DNA of 64,000 nucleotides from Arctopsyche grandis. Its lineage: Eukaryota; Arthropoda; Insecta; Trichoptera; Hydropsychidae. The notes under the pieces are model-generated. The model saw only the letters and a program-made list of their open reading frames with translations. It did not search any database and was not told the DNA's origin. The stretch is taken from contig NC_135356.1 of assembly GCF_051622035.1 (NCBI RefSeq), forward strand, positions 1 through 64,000, in the 5' to 3' direction. The position numbers and the translations under genes are program-made. Of the stretch, positions 39,711 to 52,500 are shown piece after piece; positions within the stretch are counted from its first letter, which is position 1, and each line of letters starts with the position of its first letter.

Positions 39711-39996
39711 GTGTTGGGATTGAACGAAAGGCTGATGTATGGGCTATGGCTGAGAAAGGGTATGTTACGACCGATTGTAGAGAGGGGATGGAAAAGTGGC
39801 AGAGGGCGCGAAAGGACCGCTATTTTACAGTTAGTAGAAGTTAACCTTCCACTGGGGGCGGTTGGTCGTTAAACCACCGCGTGGTGTCGTTTTAATAAAC
39901 AACATGACTGAAAACGCACGTGTTTGATCTTCAATTCCACCGCCACATCCCATCGTGGTCCTGAATAGCGTCATCTATTCAGGAATTCCACCCACA
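39711..39996 (+). mobile_element. Possible solo LTR, retroelement fossil (copy 2)
   Basis: Counterpart of 22456-22741, with the same GTGTTGGG start, AATAAA signal and CACCCACA end, and the same flanking TATATGTA words. It was carried here by the cassette duplication, not by a new insertion. Confidence 0.4.
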
Positions 39997-40498
39997 TATA
40001 TGTACGTCATATAAATATATATTATGTAAACAGGGTTGGATGTCCCGATTTAGTAACTGTAATCCTGCGTCTCGATTTGCAAAGAAAATTTTTAAATGGA
40101 ACTCAAGAGAGACATTAACTTTATTAACTCACTATGGACCGTAAAGACATCCGCTGTATTATTAATTTATTAACTTCATTCAAAGGCTATCAATACAGCG
40201 TATGTTTTTAAATCCTTCACACTTCATACAAAAAAATATTATTTAATAGGTTTAGTTTCAATATTCCAATCATAGATTATCCAATCATAGATATACCAGC
40301 ATATATTTTTTCCAAAATATCGATAAATAAATTTAAAAAAAAATTATATTTCTATAGTTAAAGCTTGATTATTTTACCAAAGAATTTATCGATATTCCAA
40401 AATTCAAAAAAGATTTCAAATCCTCAGATATTGAAATGATTTTTTTTCTCGCGTAGCATACATATCAATGATCTAAAATATATCGTTTATTACGTTAA

Positions 40499-41045
40499 CC
40501 CTTGAATGCTGACCAACGCCGATCGGCGTTATGCCAACAAGCCCATCAGCCTGAAATATGACTATCGGCGTTGTTTTTTTGAGTATGTTAAAAATAAACA
40601 AGAATACTACCCGCTAAGCCTTTCCAGGTTGCATTGAAAAAATAAATGCATTGAACATGGGTCGTGTAATCTGTGTCAATGTTTATAAAGACTTGGTTGA
40701 CACTGGAATTTCTGAATTTATAACCATAACAGAATTTCTCGATGGAAATCCCTAACTGCTGAGTATTTTAGATTGTGGCTTGGCATTTAAATTGTGAGCA
40801 TTACATTTTAACAACAATGAAGAAGATGGAACTAGTTTTGGAAAAATACATTCATTAATAGACTTCTTTTGTTTATTTTATATTGTTGCAAGATGTATTA
40901 GAGTCTAAACACACCTTTACAAAACTCGAAATCGTCGGCGAGAGTTATCTAGGGTTTTTATACGTGCTTTCTATTGGATTTCTAAATAATTCTAATTTTC
41001 AGCGTGGTGGGCTTTAAAAAAAAAAGACGTCAGCACTCAAAAGGT
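40499..41045. mobile_element. piggyBac-like MITE (copy 2)
   Basis: Counterpart of 23244-23790 with both TTAA flanks (40495-40498 and 41046-41049) and the 16-bp palindrome. Identical flanks beyond the element show it was duplicated with the cassette. Confidence 0.8.
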
Positions 41046-42079
41046 TTAAGTATATAAATTTTATACAAAATTGAATACAACAATCACCACAGTTTGAGAA
41101 ATATTGATCTGATAATTTATACGGTCAAAGACAACTGTAAAGATGGTGTTGTAAATGAGTTAATATAATTGCAGTTTTTGAATGCTTAGTAAGAAAAAAT
41201 GGAAACAATGAGAGTTTTAAAGTGGCGTATACGATGGCATACATAGTTCTGGGAATCCCTTGGATTTATTGGAAGAAATACAAAAATTAAATTTATGAAT
41301 AGAGATAGACAAGACCAAATGATCGACTAACGAAAAATCGGTAAAACATTTTAAAAGTAATTAAAAAGTAACCAATTTTTATAAAATAACATCTTATAAT
41401 TATTTGATTCCCTACTCAAATGCAGCATTAGTACGAATTTTTAGTTTTGACGACGGCTTTGCAGAAAGAATGTAATCGTCCGTTGCTGAATACCTTGGAG
41501 TTGATAGAAAAATAAAATTCTAATATATCATGCAGTTTCGCGAATTTTTAAAGACTTGAAATGAACATGCAGAAAATATTTTGAAAAATGAAACTGGAAT
41601 TGAAAAATATTCAAAAGATTTGTGATATTTTTTATGGTTTGTGCTGTTTTATAATAAAAAAAAAATGTTATTGAAAGTTAACATTAAATATTATAGTATA
41701 TTGAAAAAAATATATTTTAATAAAATTCAGGTATGCTTTTTTTGAAAATCTGGCAACCTTTATGTAAATGTTTGTATGTAAAAAAATTACATATCTTAGA
41801 AATGTATATAGTTTTAGCGTTCTAAATAAATTATAACATGCTGGAGTTATAAACGCTCGTCGTCTGTAGAATTTCATAGGTTTTTAATATGAAATTCAGT
41901 TACATATTTACGCCCACCCATTCAATGTAGTATTTCTAGGTATAAAATTTAGTTGAAAATAAAATAGGTCAATTTCAAATCGATTCCAAGTGTATAAAAA
42001 GATAATGCAATTTGTTATTGTATTATGGAAAATATTCCATATGAGATTCAAACAAAATCAAAATAATAATTTCTTTAAA

Positions 42080-43069
42080 TTAATTAATTTCAATAACACC
42101 ATCATCCAAATCTATTTTAATATTAGGAAGATTCAAAACTTTCGTTGTCGTTGTAGTTTTAGTGATCTCCGTAGTAGTTTCAACTGAACTATCTTGAACT
42201 GTGACACATTTTTTCAAAACTTTCATACTACTACTACTTTCAGTCTCATTTTTTCTTTTGGCCGATACATCGGTATTTTGTACACAGTTTGCAAACGATT
42301 CCTCACTATCCGTTAGGTCGATAACATTTTTTCCTTTTCTTTCTTCAACAACTTTTGGAGATTCATTATTTTTGTCTGAATTAGTCGTCGACTCGTTCAT
42401 GCCATTTTTGCTGGAGGCGCGCTGTTTTGAATTCTTAGATTCTTGAACGGTGATGCACGGAATTAAATTTTTACAACTTGAAAGCCCCCTGATTACGCAT
42501 GGCTTCATTGCCTCATAGTGTTCCTCTTTAAGTGTTATATCATTATTAACCGGCGATATTTCGAAAGGATCAACGCTGATAATCTCAAAACACTCCTTGA
42601 TTTCTGTATCAAATATTTTCTCAATGTATACCCGTTTTCGTGATGCACATTTATTTTTACTTTTCAGTAGCAAAATGTATGGTACTCGGTTTTCCGCATT
42701 TGTTTGGTTGTCAAGAACAAAAACCTCTTCCTGAAAATATAAATATTACAATAAATTAATATGTAGTACATTGTAGATAGTCAGTTCAAGTTCAAGGTTA
42801 ATTAATACACAAAAAAAATTACTTTAGGTGTTATGGGTACCGCATCGTCTTCATTCACAGGTTTTATTTCATTATCACATTTGACTATCATTTGATTTTT
42901 TAGCTCACAAATATCATAATTCAAACGCACGAATTTCATGTTAAGATTTTCAATATGAAGTAAAATATTTTTTCTAGACATACTCAATACTTGTCGTTGT
43001 ATTTTGATATTCTCTATCTCGTATTTAAGCTTTTCACACTTCAACCGAAGAATAGAAGTATAACTATTT
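42080..43069 (-). CDS. Unrecognised coiled-coil / SUMO-interaction-like gene, last two exons (copy 2, partial)
   Basis: Exons 43069-42823 and 42730-42080 repeat those of copy 1 with the same splice sites and the same protein, including the KNVIDLTDSEES motif. The 5' part is likewise not visible. Preservation of the open frame through the duplications means only that they are recent; it does not show the copies are used. Confidence 0.58.
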
Positions 43070-43378
43070 CTGAAAACAAAAAATATATATATAAAAATAA
43101 AATAAAATTGTAATGTATTATTAACAAAATCATCAAACGATATCGGTTTAAGGATTTTGGAATATAAATAGCCCTGCCAGGCGTTTCAGTATTCCGGGCT
43201 TGTCCCGGCGTCCCGAAAAGAACTTTGGGACACCCAAAAATCCCGGTTTTAGATCAATTGCTTGCTGATCATGACAACTCTCATTGTTTAGAAATACCGA
43301 GTCCCCTCAGTTATGAAGTGAAATCATAAATCATTAATCGAAACGTATAGGATGTTACTAGTATGCTGCTACTAGATC

Positions 43379-43905
43379 AGTGGTTCTTAACCTTATTGGA
43401 GGTACTGAACCCCACCAGTTTCATATGCGTATTCACCGAACCCCTCTTAATTGGAATAATAAAATATGATTTTTTTCAAATTCAAAACATAGGTATATAT
43501 TTTACTGGTGCACAAAATGAACCGTGCATCAACATCACTGTGTTCAAAGAACAAAACCATTAAAACATGATTTTCACACAAAAACATAATAATGAATATT
43601 TACTGCAAATCAGTATGGCTTCTGCTGTTGCCTTTCAGAGACTAGTTCAGAAATGCGCGGCTTCACATTGGCAAGTGCCACTCTCATGTTATTTTCGCAA
43701 CAAAGTCTGTTCCTTTTATTCGTTTTTATGTCCAGCATCCTCGAAAAGGATTGCTCGCAAAGATATGTAGTAACAAACGGTATGAAAATCTCCAGAGCTT
43801 TCTTAGCAATAACAGGGTACGTTGCCATTTGTTGACACCAAAAATTTTGAGAACGTTGTTGTTCTGAAGAGTTGCTGTTGAACCTGGCTATGTTGAATTT
43901 CCGCC
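43379..43905 (-). mobile_element. hAT transposon 3' remnant (copy 2)
   Basis: Counterpart of 26124-26650: CAGTGGTTCTTAACC end at 43379 and the C-terminal dimerisation domain of the transposase on the minus strand. The rest of the element is missing here too. Confidence 0.85.
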
Positions 43906-43909
43906 GCAT

Positions 43910-44227
43910 ACATACAAACATGCATGCATACATACAAACATACATACGTACATACATACATACATACATGCATGCATACATACAAACACACACATACATA
44001 ATACACACATACACACACACACAAATACACACATACACAAACAAATACATACATACATACATACATGCATGCATACATGCATGCATACATACAAACATAC
44101 ATACGTACATACATACATGCATACACACACACACACATACATAATACACACATACACACATGCATACGTACACACATACACACACACAAATACACACATA
44201 CACACATGCAAACATACACACACACAT
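43910..44227. repeat. CATA/CACA compound microsatellite (copy 2)
   Basis: Four bases longer than copy 1: near 44041 it reads ACAAATACATACATAC where copy 1 reads ACACATACATAC. This shifts the copy-1 to copy-2 offset from 17,255 to 17,259 bp. Confidence 0.95.
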
Positions 44228-44229
44228 AG

Positions 44230-44839
44230 ATCATGTGCCACCAAGACGAAGGGTGGACGGAAGCCCTACCGACAGTGTTACTGGGGATCCGATCGGCATG
44301 GTATCCGATAAGACCTCAATGCCACGTCAGCAGAACTGGTATATGGTCAACCGCTACGGCTACCGGGAGAGTTTCTGGCTCCACAACGAAACGGAGGACC
44401 CAACACAGCGGAACTAGCAGAGAGATTGCGGTCCCAAATGGGGCGAGGTTGAGAAACGCCAGTCCACCGCGGCGCCATGGAACAAGATCAACCTTCAGAT
44501 CAACCAACAAAGACCTGCACACCAGTGATCAGGTGTTCCTGAGACACGATGCTGCCAAGGGTCCGTTACAGCCAGTGTTGAAGAAGGGACCGAAGTTCTT
44601 CACACTGAGAATTAAGGATTCCAATGTCACCGTATCGGTAGACCGCATAAAGCCGGCATACATGGAAAGCAGCGGAGAGCCCCCCAAGAAAATGCAGAAC
44701 CACAGCAAGAAACTGGCCGACAAGCAACCACACGGACTGGCAGGAGAGTCCGGTGGCCAGCCCATCTGGACAGCTACATCCCGTAGTTGTCGCGACGGCT
44801 ACGCAATGTCGAGACCCACAATATGTATTTACATATGAC
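44230..44839 (+). mobile_element. Ty3/gypsy retrotransposon fossil, integrase piece (copy 2)
   Basis: Counterpart of 26971-27580, with the same integrase C-terminal segments. Broken and isolated; it arrived with the cassette duplication. Confidence 0.75.
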
Positions 44840-45375
44840 ATTTTGTAAAATATCGCATCGCAATAAATAATTATAATGAGAAGACGCGCGCGCGTCCGCA
44901 GTGAAATTGAATGAATGAAAATTGAAAGGATTAAAGCGCGAGACGGAGACGGAGACGGAGACGGAGACGAGAAAGGAACATGCATTTCGCATTGGGTATG
45001 ACAGCGCGAATGTATGAAACCGCAATCGTCCCAGCAATCGTCCCATCCCAGTGGCGAGGGGTGTTTTGGCGCGCGGAAGAGTTTTCGCAAAGTGACAGTT
45101 CGCAAACAGACAGAGTCTGCGACGCGTGACGTAAGTGAACTGAAGTGAACTCTAACGAAGCTGGTTAGTGTTAGTGTGGTATTGAATTAATATGAGAACA
45201 CTCACCGGGAAGCAGAAGCAGAAGCAGAAGCAAAGGCAGAGGCAGAAGCAGAAGCAGAAGCGGAAGCGCCCGACATCGTGCGAGGCAGCGACTAGACTGA
45301 CAGCGCAACAACACGCTGTTCGTTGAATTCGAATTTCGAATTTCGAATTTCGAATTACGAATTTCGAGTTTTGAA
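44840..45375. repeat. G+C-richer low-complexity patch (copy 2)
   Basis: Counterpart of 27581-28116 with the same GAGACG, AGAAGC and GAATTTC tandem runs. Confidence 0.6.
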
Positions 45376-45967
45376 TCATGAATTTCGTTTCATGAACCAA
45401 CGATAAAAGAGAATCACCTTTGTCTCCGTTCCGTCTAAACATTTTCGAGTGCAATTACTTCTGCCTCATCGGCAGGTTTTTAATCTGAAAACTTAAATTG
45501 AACGCAAAGTATGCTCCTGGTGATGAATTTCGTTAACCAACGATAACAGAGAATCACTTTTGTCTCCGTCTAAACATTTTGGAGTGCAATTACTTCTGTG
45601 GAAGAAGGATTTCGATCTGAATACTCAAAAAAGGAATGTTTTGTCCAGAATCGTGGCATAATTGATTGCATATTATTGCTCTTGCGATGAATTTCGTTTA
45701 CCAACGATAAAAGAGAATCACTTTTGTCTCCGTCTTAACATTTTGGAGTGCAATTACTTATGCCGATGAAGGTTTTTAATCTGAAAACTTAAATAAGGAA
45801 AGTTTTGTCCAGAATCGTGGCATAATTGAATGCATATTATTGCTCTTGCGATGAATTTCGTTTACCAACGATAAAAGAGAATCACTTTTGTCTCCGTCTA
45901 AACATTTTGGAGTGCAATTACTTCTGCCGATGAAGGTTTTTACCTTGCGATGAATTTCGTTTAATGT
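45376..45967 (-). repeat. Tandem array of ~164-bp repeat, right arm (copy 2)
   Basis: Inverted relative to 37436-38545; nearly four monomers, as in copy 1. Confidence 0.85.
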
Positions 45968-46541
45968 CCAATAAAACTCATGGATGTACAAAAATACCTA
46001 GTTTATAAGTTTTTACGTCTTATTTTGTTGAGAGAAAATGATTAGGTGTTTGATGTTTGAAGTTGTGCAAAAAACTGGTTAACTGAATTGTTTTTGAAAT
46101 GAAAAGGTAGCTCGGGTTCACCGGATACTAACTTAACTTAAAAAAATGATGACCATTATTTTCATTGATTGATTGAGTTTCCACTCGTGATCACATTAAT
46201 AACAAAACGTTTATTAAAATAAGATGAAATAAATAAAAACACTCTTTTCATTTGAGAAAAAAATATATTTGTGACATTATATTTACAAATATAGAACAGG
46301 ATGAACTGTTAATAGTTTTCATGAAATAAAGAATGTGTACAAATAATTCCACATATATGTACTTACATATGTACATACATATATAATATATAATAAATAA
46401 AAATGGAAATGCAAAACAAAAATCCTGTTTTAAGCCAACAGTGTTACCATTAAAAGGAAAACATTATATGTACATAATATTAAACAAGTTATGCATTTAA
46501 ACAAGTTACTACTCATTTGAATTCAAGTTTCATTTTCATTA

Positions 46542-49484
46542 TTAAACATTAAAACCAGTCAGTAAATGCATCGGTGCAATTAGCATATTAAAATCGAATC
46601 GTTTCGTTGAAATGGATCCAATAATCGTCCACGAGTCTCTATCGGGGCTGTATTCTAGCACCGACAAGTGATTACCTCCTGAAATAAATATGTATTAAAT
46701 ATTAATCACTTGCATACAAAAAACACACACACACAATAATGGTTGTTACAAAATCAAAATCAACTCACCGACGCAAACAATTTTATCGTCGTGGACGATA
46801 GCCTTATGCCCAAACCGTGCTTCAGGGAGACTAGCAACATATGTCCAGGTTTGAGCCTCCGGGTCATACCGTTCTACCGAGTCGTGTGTACTATTGCTAT
46901 TGCTATTGCTGATAATATCGCAGGTGCCGCCAATTGCGTAGATATAACCTCCCAATGCAACAGCCTACAAAGTGAAACAGACTGAATATAACGATATATA
47001 ATATATGTATGTATGTACAATATTCAAAATTCAATTTTTCTAAAATGATGACAATACAATACATACAATGTAAAATGGCGATTATGTAGACATAATCGAT
47101 TTCAGAAAAAAATCCTGACAATACTTACAGCAAACCGGGCTCTCTTTTCGGCCATCGGCGGAGCGGCCGTCCATCTATTCCTGGCCACATTGAAAGTTTC
47201 CATGCTATTAAGGAATACCTCTTTGTCGTTTTTTCCACCTATTGCATATATGACACCGTCTAGTGCAACGGTGTCATGGAGATGTCGGCACTCCGACATA
47301 TGGGATAGATAGGCCCAGTTTCTTGTATTGAAATCGTACCTTTGAAAAATCGTAAAAACTAGTTGTAATCCATTGTACAATATTAAAAAATCATCATAAA
47401 TATTCACCAACCAACCAACCTATGTACACTCGTTTGTAAGTCTATGTCTTCAGTGGCAGCATTGGAACAGGGATTTTTTCCTCCTGAGATGAAAACATGG
47501 TCACCGACAACAGCGGTTGCAAAATCTTTTCTTCCATGTACCATTTGTGGAAGCGCCGTCACATCCTTTGTGGCAACATCCAAACTGTACATCTATTCAA
47601 TATAAATATTATACATACGTATTATTATAACTGTATTGTTAATAAATTTGCATACAATAAGTGAACGACAATAAGGTAACAAAAGCAACGAGTTGCTGAA
47701 TATTAATGAACTTACCTTTTGAAAAACCCAATGCCGGTATTGCAATCCCCCAAAGTAAACTTTTCAAAATATTGTTATAACAAATAGAATCTACATAAAT
47801 GTTCGATTTATTGTCATTTCTTTCGTGACGGCACAAATTTGAAAGTTTAGTAATAAATTGAATAAACACCTCCTTCGATCGACGGCCAATCATTATTAAA
47901 TATTGGTCTCGAAGAATGACCGTCTCGAAGGGATTATAAAATTTATTCATGTCGTAAAACGACAAACATTTCTGGAAATCTCCTCTTATTGTTTGGATTT
48001 CATTGGCAAGCTAAAAAAAAAACATTGAAAAATATACATAATTACATATACATATATCTATGTACATACATATGCATTTAAAGCATTTACATACAAACTA
48101 AACTTACTTTTGCCGAACGTCTTCCTACAATCAATATACCTCGTGTGCTCTTTCTAGGTTTTACATTTTGCAATGATAGACGTGGTCTCTTTTTTGGACT
48201 CATATTCCATTCAAGTAAATCCCACAATTGTTGACAGCATACACGATTGTAACAAAGAGGTTTCACTTCGTTTAAAATGAACTGAAACGAAACATTTATA
48301 ACGTTCAGCAATTAATCGCATACCTTTTTAAATTTATTGTGCCGAGCACACATTAAAAACAAAATATTATATCAAGTAATGATTAGTACATTGTACATAC
48401 ATACATACATACATACATACATACATGTGTACATATGAAAGCACATTAAGAAAGTACAGTAAGAATTACATGTAATATATGTATGTACAATATACAAAAC
48501 AAATTAAAAATATTATTACCTCTTTAGATAACAGACGAAATCTAACAAATTTAAATAAAGCATTCAAATGCTGCTTCCGATTGTCCCAGTCCTTTTGAAC
48601 CCACAGCTTCAAGCCTATAAACACTTGCTCTTCTGTGGTGACATTTAAATCATTCGACTGCAGCAATTCCTCCAGTTGGTCAGCTTTTATATCGAGAAAC
48701 GCTCTCCCTTGAATTATCTACAATGCAGACAGACAGACAGATTTCATGAATATTAAAAAATATAAATACACATACGTATGTATGACCTAAAATTATAATA
48801 TACATACGTCAACATAATTTTTAGTTGTGTAAGCTCTCGTTTTTTCTAGCAATAAGAAATAACTATAATGCTTCGCAAAATTTCCGATTAACAAGAAGTT
48901 TTCAGTATTTAATGCGCTTTCTAGGAACGACACGCAATAATCCTCAAGTTTATAGCAGTGAATGTTTGTTCGCGAAAATTCAACTAACTGGATCGCCCCA
49001 AGAGGATCCAAATCTGCAAATATTGTAAAATTTGTCATTAGTACTAATTAGTACATATGTATTAATTCGTACGAACGAAGTTTAAATTCTCACCGAGTTT
49101 GCCTCTGTAGAAGTATTCAATAGCTTTGCTCAAAGTGTCCAGACGAAAATCGCCCCGATCGTCCAAGACAATTTCCTCCGGTGATGCTTCTAAGCGCTCC
49201 GCCAAATAGTCGCTGTGGCACATAACAATAAACTTGTGTACATTGAATCTGCAAACAGATTAAACATAAAACCTCGAGTTAACATATGTACATAATACAT
49301 TAAATATTTGAAGCAAGACTAACCTTGCAGTGCCGACAACTAGCACAGTATCGCATTGCTCCTGTTCGACATACTTCCGATACATGTATTTCGAGAAAAG
49401 ATGCGCATGCTGCACATCTATTTCGAAATCCGTTGAGTCACCAAAATTGGCACTAATTTCGGTCATATTGCTCCCGATGCTCAT
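46542..49484 (-). CDS. BTB-BACK-Kelch protein, copy 2
   Basis: Exons 49484-49324, 49248-49094, 49013-48808, 48717-48520, 48281-48108, 48010-47870, 47592-47420, 47339-47129, 46964-46769 and 46678-46542 mirror copy 1 and give the same 583-residue BTB-BACK-six-blade Kelch protein. I found no coding difference between the two copies. Both have the weak donor at the end of exon six (47870) and the stronger but frame-breaking alternative at 47716. As in copy 1, the start codon lies about 45 bp from satellite DNA, here block 3, so both copies share whatever regulation the satellite edge allows. Confidence 0.85.
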
Positions 49485-49528
49485 GTCTTTTCTAAAAATC
49501 AAATTATACAATAACAATAATATGAAAA

Positions 49529-52500
49529 TCATACACCACCAAACCTCACCCATCTGAACATAACCAACACCGAAATCAAAGAATTGGACATTGCCAAAAT
49601 ATCCACAAAACAAGCTTACCTCACCATACCTAACCCAACATAACATTACCATCACCGAAGTCAAAGAATTCGATATTGCCAAAATATCCACAAAAAGTTC
49701 TGATCCTACCAAACCTCACCCATCTGAACCTAACCATCACCGAAATCAATCTTGGACATTGCCAAAATATCCACAAAACGTGCTTACCTCACAATATTTA
49801 ACACAACCTTACATAACCATCACCGAAGTCAAAGAATTCGACATTTCCAAAATATCCACAAAAAGTTCTTATCCTACCAAATCTCACCCATCTGAACCTA
49901 ACCATCACCGAAATCAAAGAATTGGACATTGCTTAAATATCCACAAAACGTGCTTACCTCACAATACCTAACTTAACCTAACCTTACCATCACCGAAGTC
50001 AGAGAATTCGACATTGCCAAAATATCCACAAAAAGTTCATATCCTACCAAACCTCACCCATCTGACCCTAACCGTCACCGAAATCAAAGAATTGGACATT
50101 GCCAAAATATCCACAAAACAAGCTTACCTCACCATACCTAACCCAACATAACCTTACCATCACCGAAGTCAAAGAATTCGATATTGCCAAAATATCCACA
50201 AAAAGTTCTGATCCTACCAAACCTCACCCATCTGAACCTAACCATCACCGAAATCAAAGGTTTGGACATTGCCAAAATATCCACAAAACGTGCTTACCTC
50301 ACAATACCTAGCACAACCTTACATTACCATCACCGAAGTCAAAGAATTCGACATTTCCAAAATATCCACAAAAAGTTCTTATCCTACCAAATCTCACCCA
50401 TCTGAACCTAACCATCACCGAAATCAAAGAATTGGACATTGCCAAAATATCCACAAAACGTGCTTACCTCACAATACCTAACTTAACCTAACCTAACCAT
50501 CACCGAAGTCAGAGAATTCGACATTGCCAAAATCTCCACAAAAAGTTCATACCCCACCAAACCTCACCCATCTGAACCTAACTAACACCGAAATCAAAGA
50601 ATTGGACATTGCAAAAATATCCACAAAACGTATTTACCTCACAATACCTAACCCAACCTAACATAGCCATCACCGAAGTCACAGAATTCGACATTGCCAA
50701 AATCTCCACAAAAAGTTCATATCCTACCAAACCTCACCCATCTGAACCTAACCGTCACTGAAATCAAAGAATTGGACATCGCCAAAATATCCACAAAACG
50801 TGCTTACCTCACAATACCTAACCCAAGCTAACATAACCATCACCGAAGTCAGAGAATTCGACATTGCCAAAATATCCACAAAAAGTTCTTATCCTACCAA
50901 ACCTCACCCATCTGAACCTAACCATCACCGAAATCAAAAATTTAGACATTGCCAAAATATCCACAAAACGTGCTTACCTTACAATACCTAACCCAACCTA
51001 ACCTAACCATCACTGAAGTCAGAGAATTCGAAATTGCCAAAATATCCACAAAAAATTCTTATCCTACCAAACCTCACCCATCTGAACCTTACCATCACAA
51101 AAATCAATGAATTCGACATTGCCAAAATATCCACAAAAAGTTCATACCCCACCAAACCTCACCCATCTGAACCTAACCAACACCGAAATATAAGAATTGG
51201 ACACTGCTATAATATCCACAAAACGTGCTTACCTCACAATACCTCACCCATCTGAACCTAACCATCACCGAAATCAAAGAATTAGACATTGCCAAAATTT
51301 CCACAAAACGTGCTTACCTCACAATACCTAACCCAACCTAACCGAACCATCACCGAAGTCAGAGAATTCGACATTTTAAAAATATCCACAAAAAGTTCTT
51401 ATCCTACCAAACCTCGACCATCTAAACCTTACCATCATAAAAATCAAAGAATTAGACATTGCCAAAATATCCACAAAACGTGCTTACCTCACAATACCTA
51501 ACCCAACCTACCCTAACCATCACCGAATTCAGAGAATTCGACATTGCCAAAATATCCACAAAAAGTTCTTATCCTACCAAACCTCACCCATCTGAACCTT
51601 ACCATCACAAAAATCAAAGAATTAGACATTGCCAAAATTTCCACAAAACGTGCTTACCTCACAATACCTAACCCAACCTAACCGAACCATCACCGAAGTC
51701 AGAGAATTCGACATTTCCAAAATATCCACAAAAAGTTCGTATCCTACCAAACCTCACCCATCTGAACCTAACCATCACCGAAATCAAAGAATTGGATATT
51801 GCCAAAATATCCACAAAACGTGCTTACCTCACAATACCTAACCCAACCCACCCTAACCATCACCGAATTCAGAGAATTCGACATTGCCAAAATATCCACA
51901 AAAAGTTCTTATCCTACCAAACCTCACCCATCTGAACCTTACCATCACAAAAATCAAAGAATTAGACATTGCCAAAATTTCCACAAAACGTGCTTACCTC
52001 ACAATACCTAACCCAACCTAACCGAACCATCACCGAAGTCAGAGAATTCGACATTTCCAAAATATCCACAAAAAGTTCGTATCCTACCAAACCTCACCCA
52101 TCTGAACCTAACCATCACCGAAATCAAAGAATTGGATATTGCCAAAATATCCACAAAACGTGCTTCCCTCACAATACCTAACCCAACCTAACCTAACCAT
52201 CACCGAAGTCAGAGAATTCAACATTGCCAAAATATCCACAAAAAGTTCTTATCCTACCAAACCTTACCCATCTGAACCTAACCATCATCGAAATCAAAGA
52301 ATTGGAAATTGCCAAAATATCCACAAAACGTGCTTACCTCACAATACCTAACCCAACTTAACCTTACCATCACCGAAGTCAAAGAATTCGACATTGCCAA
52401 AATATCCACAAAAAGTTCTTATCCTACCAAACCTCACCCATCTGAACCTTACCATCACAAAAATCAAAGAATTAAACATTGCCAAAATTTCCACAAAACG

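Larger units (their letters stand above)
37436..49528. repeat. Cassette copy 2 (subtelomeric segmental duplication)
   Basis: A complete, direct copy of 20181-32269 at an offset of 17,255 bp, then 17,259 bp after the microsatellite. All parts recur in the same order: 164-bp array, LTR-like segment, MITE, minus-strand gene exons, hAT remnant, microsatellite, gypsy fossil, inverted array and Kelch gene. Differences noticed are single bases plus the one microsatellite unit. Confidence 0.93.
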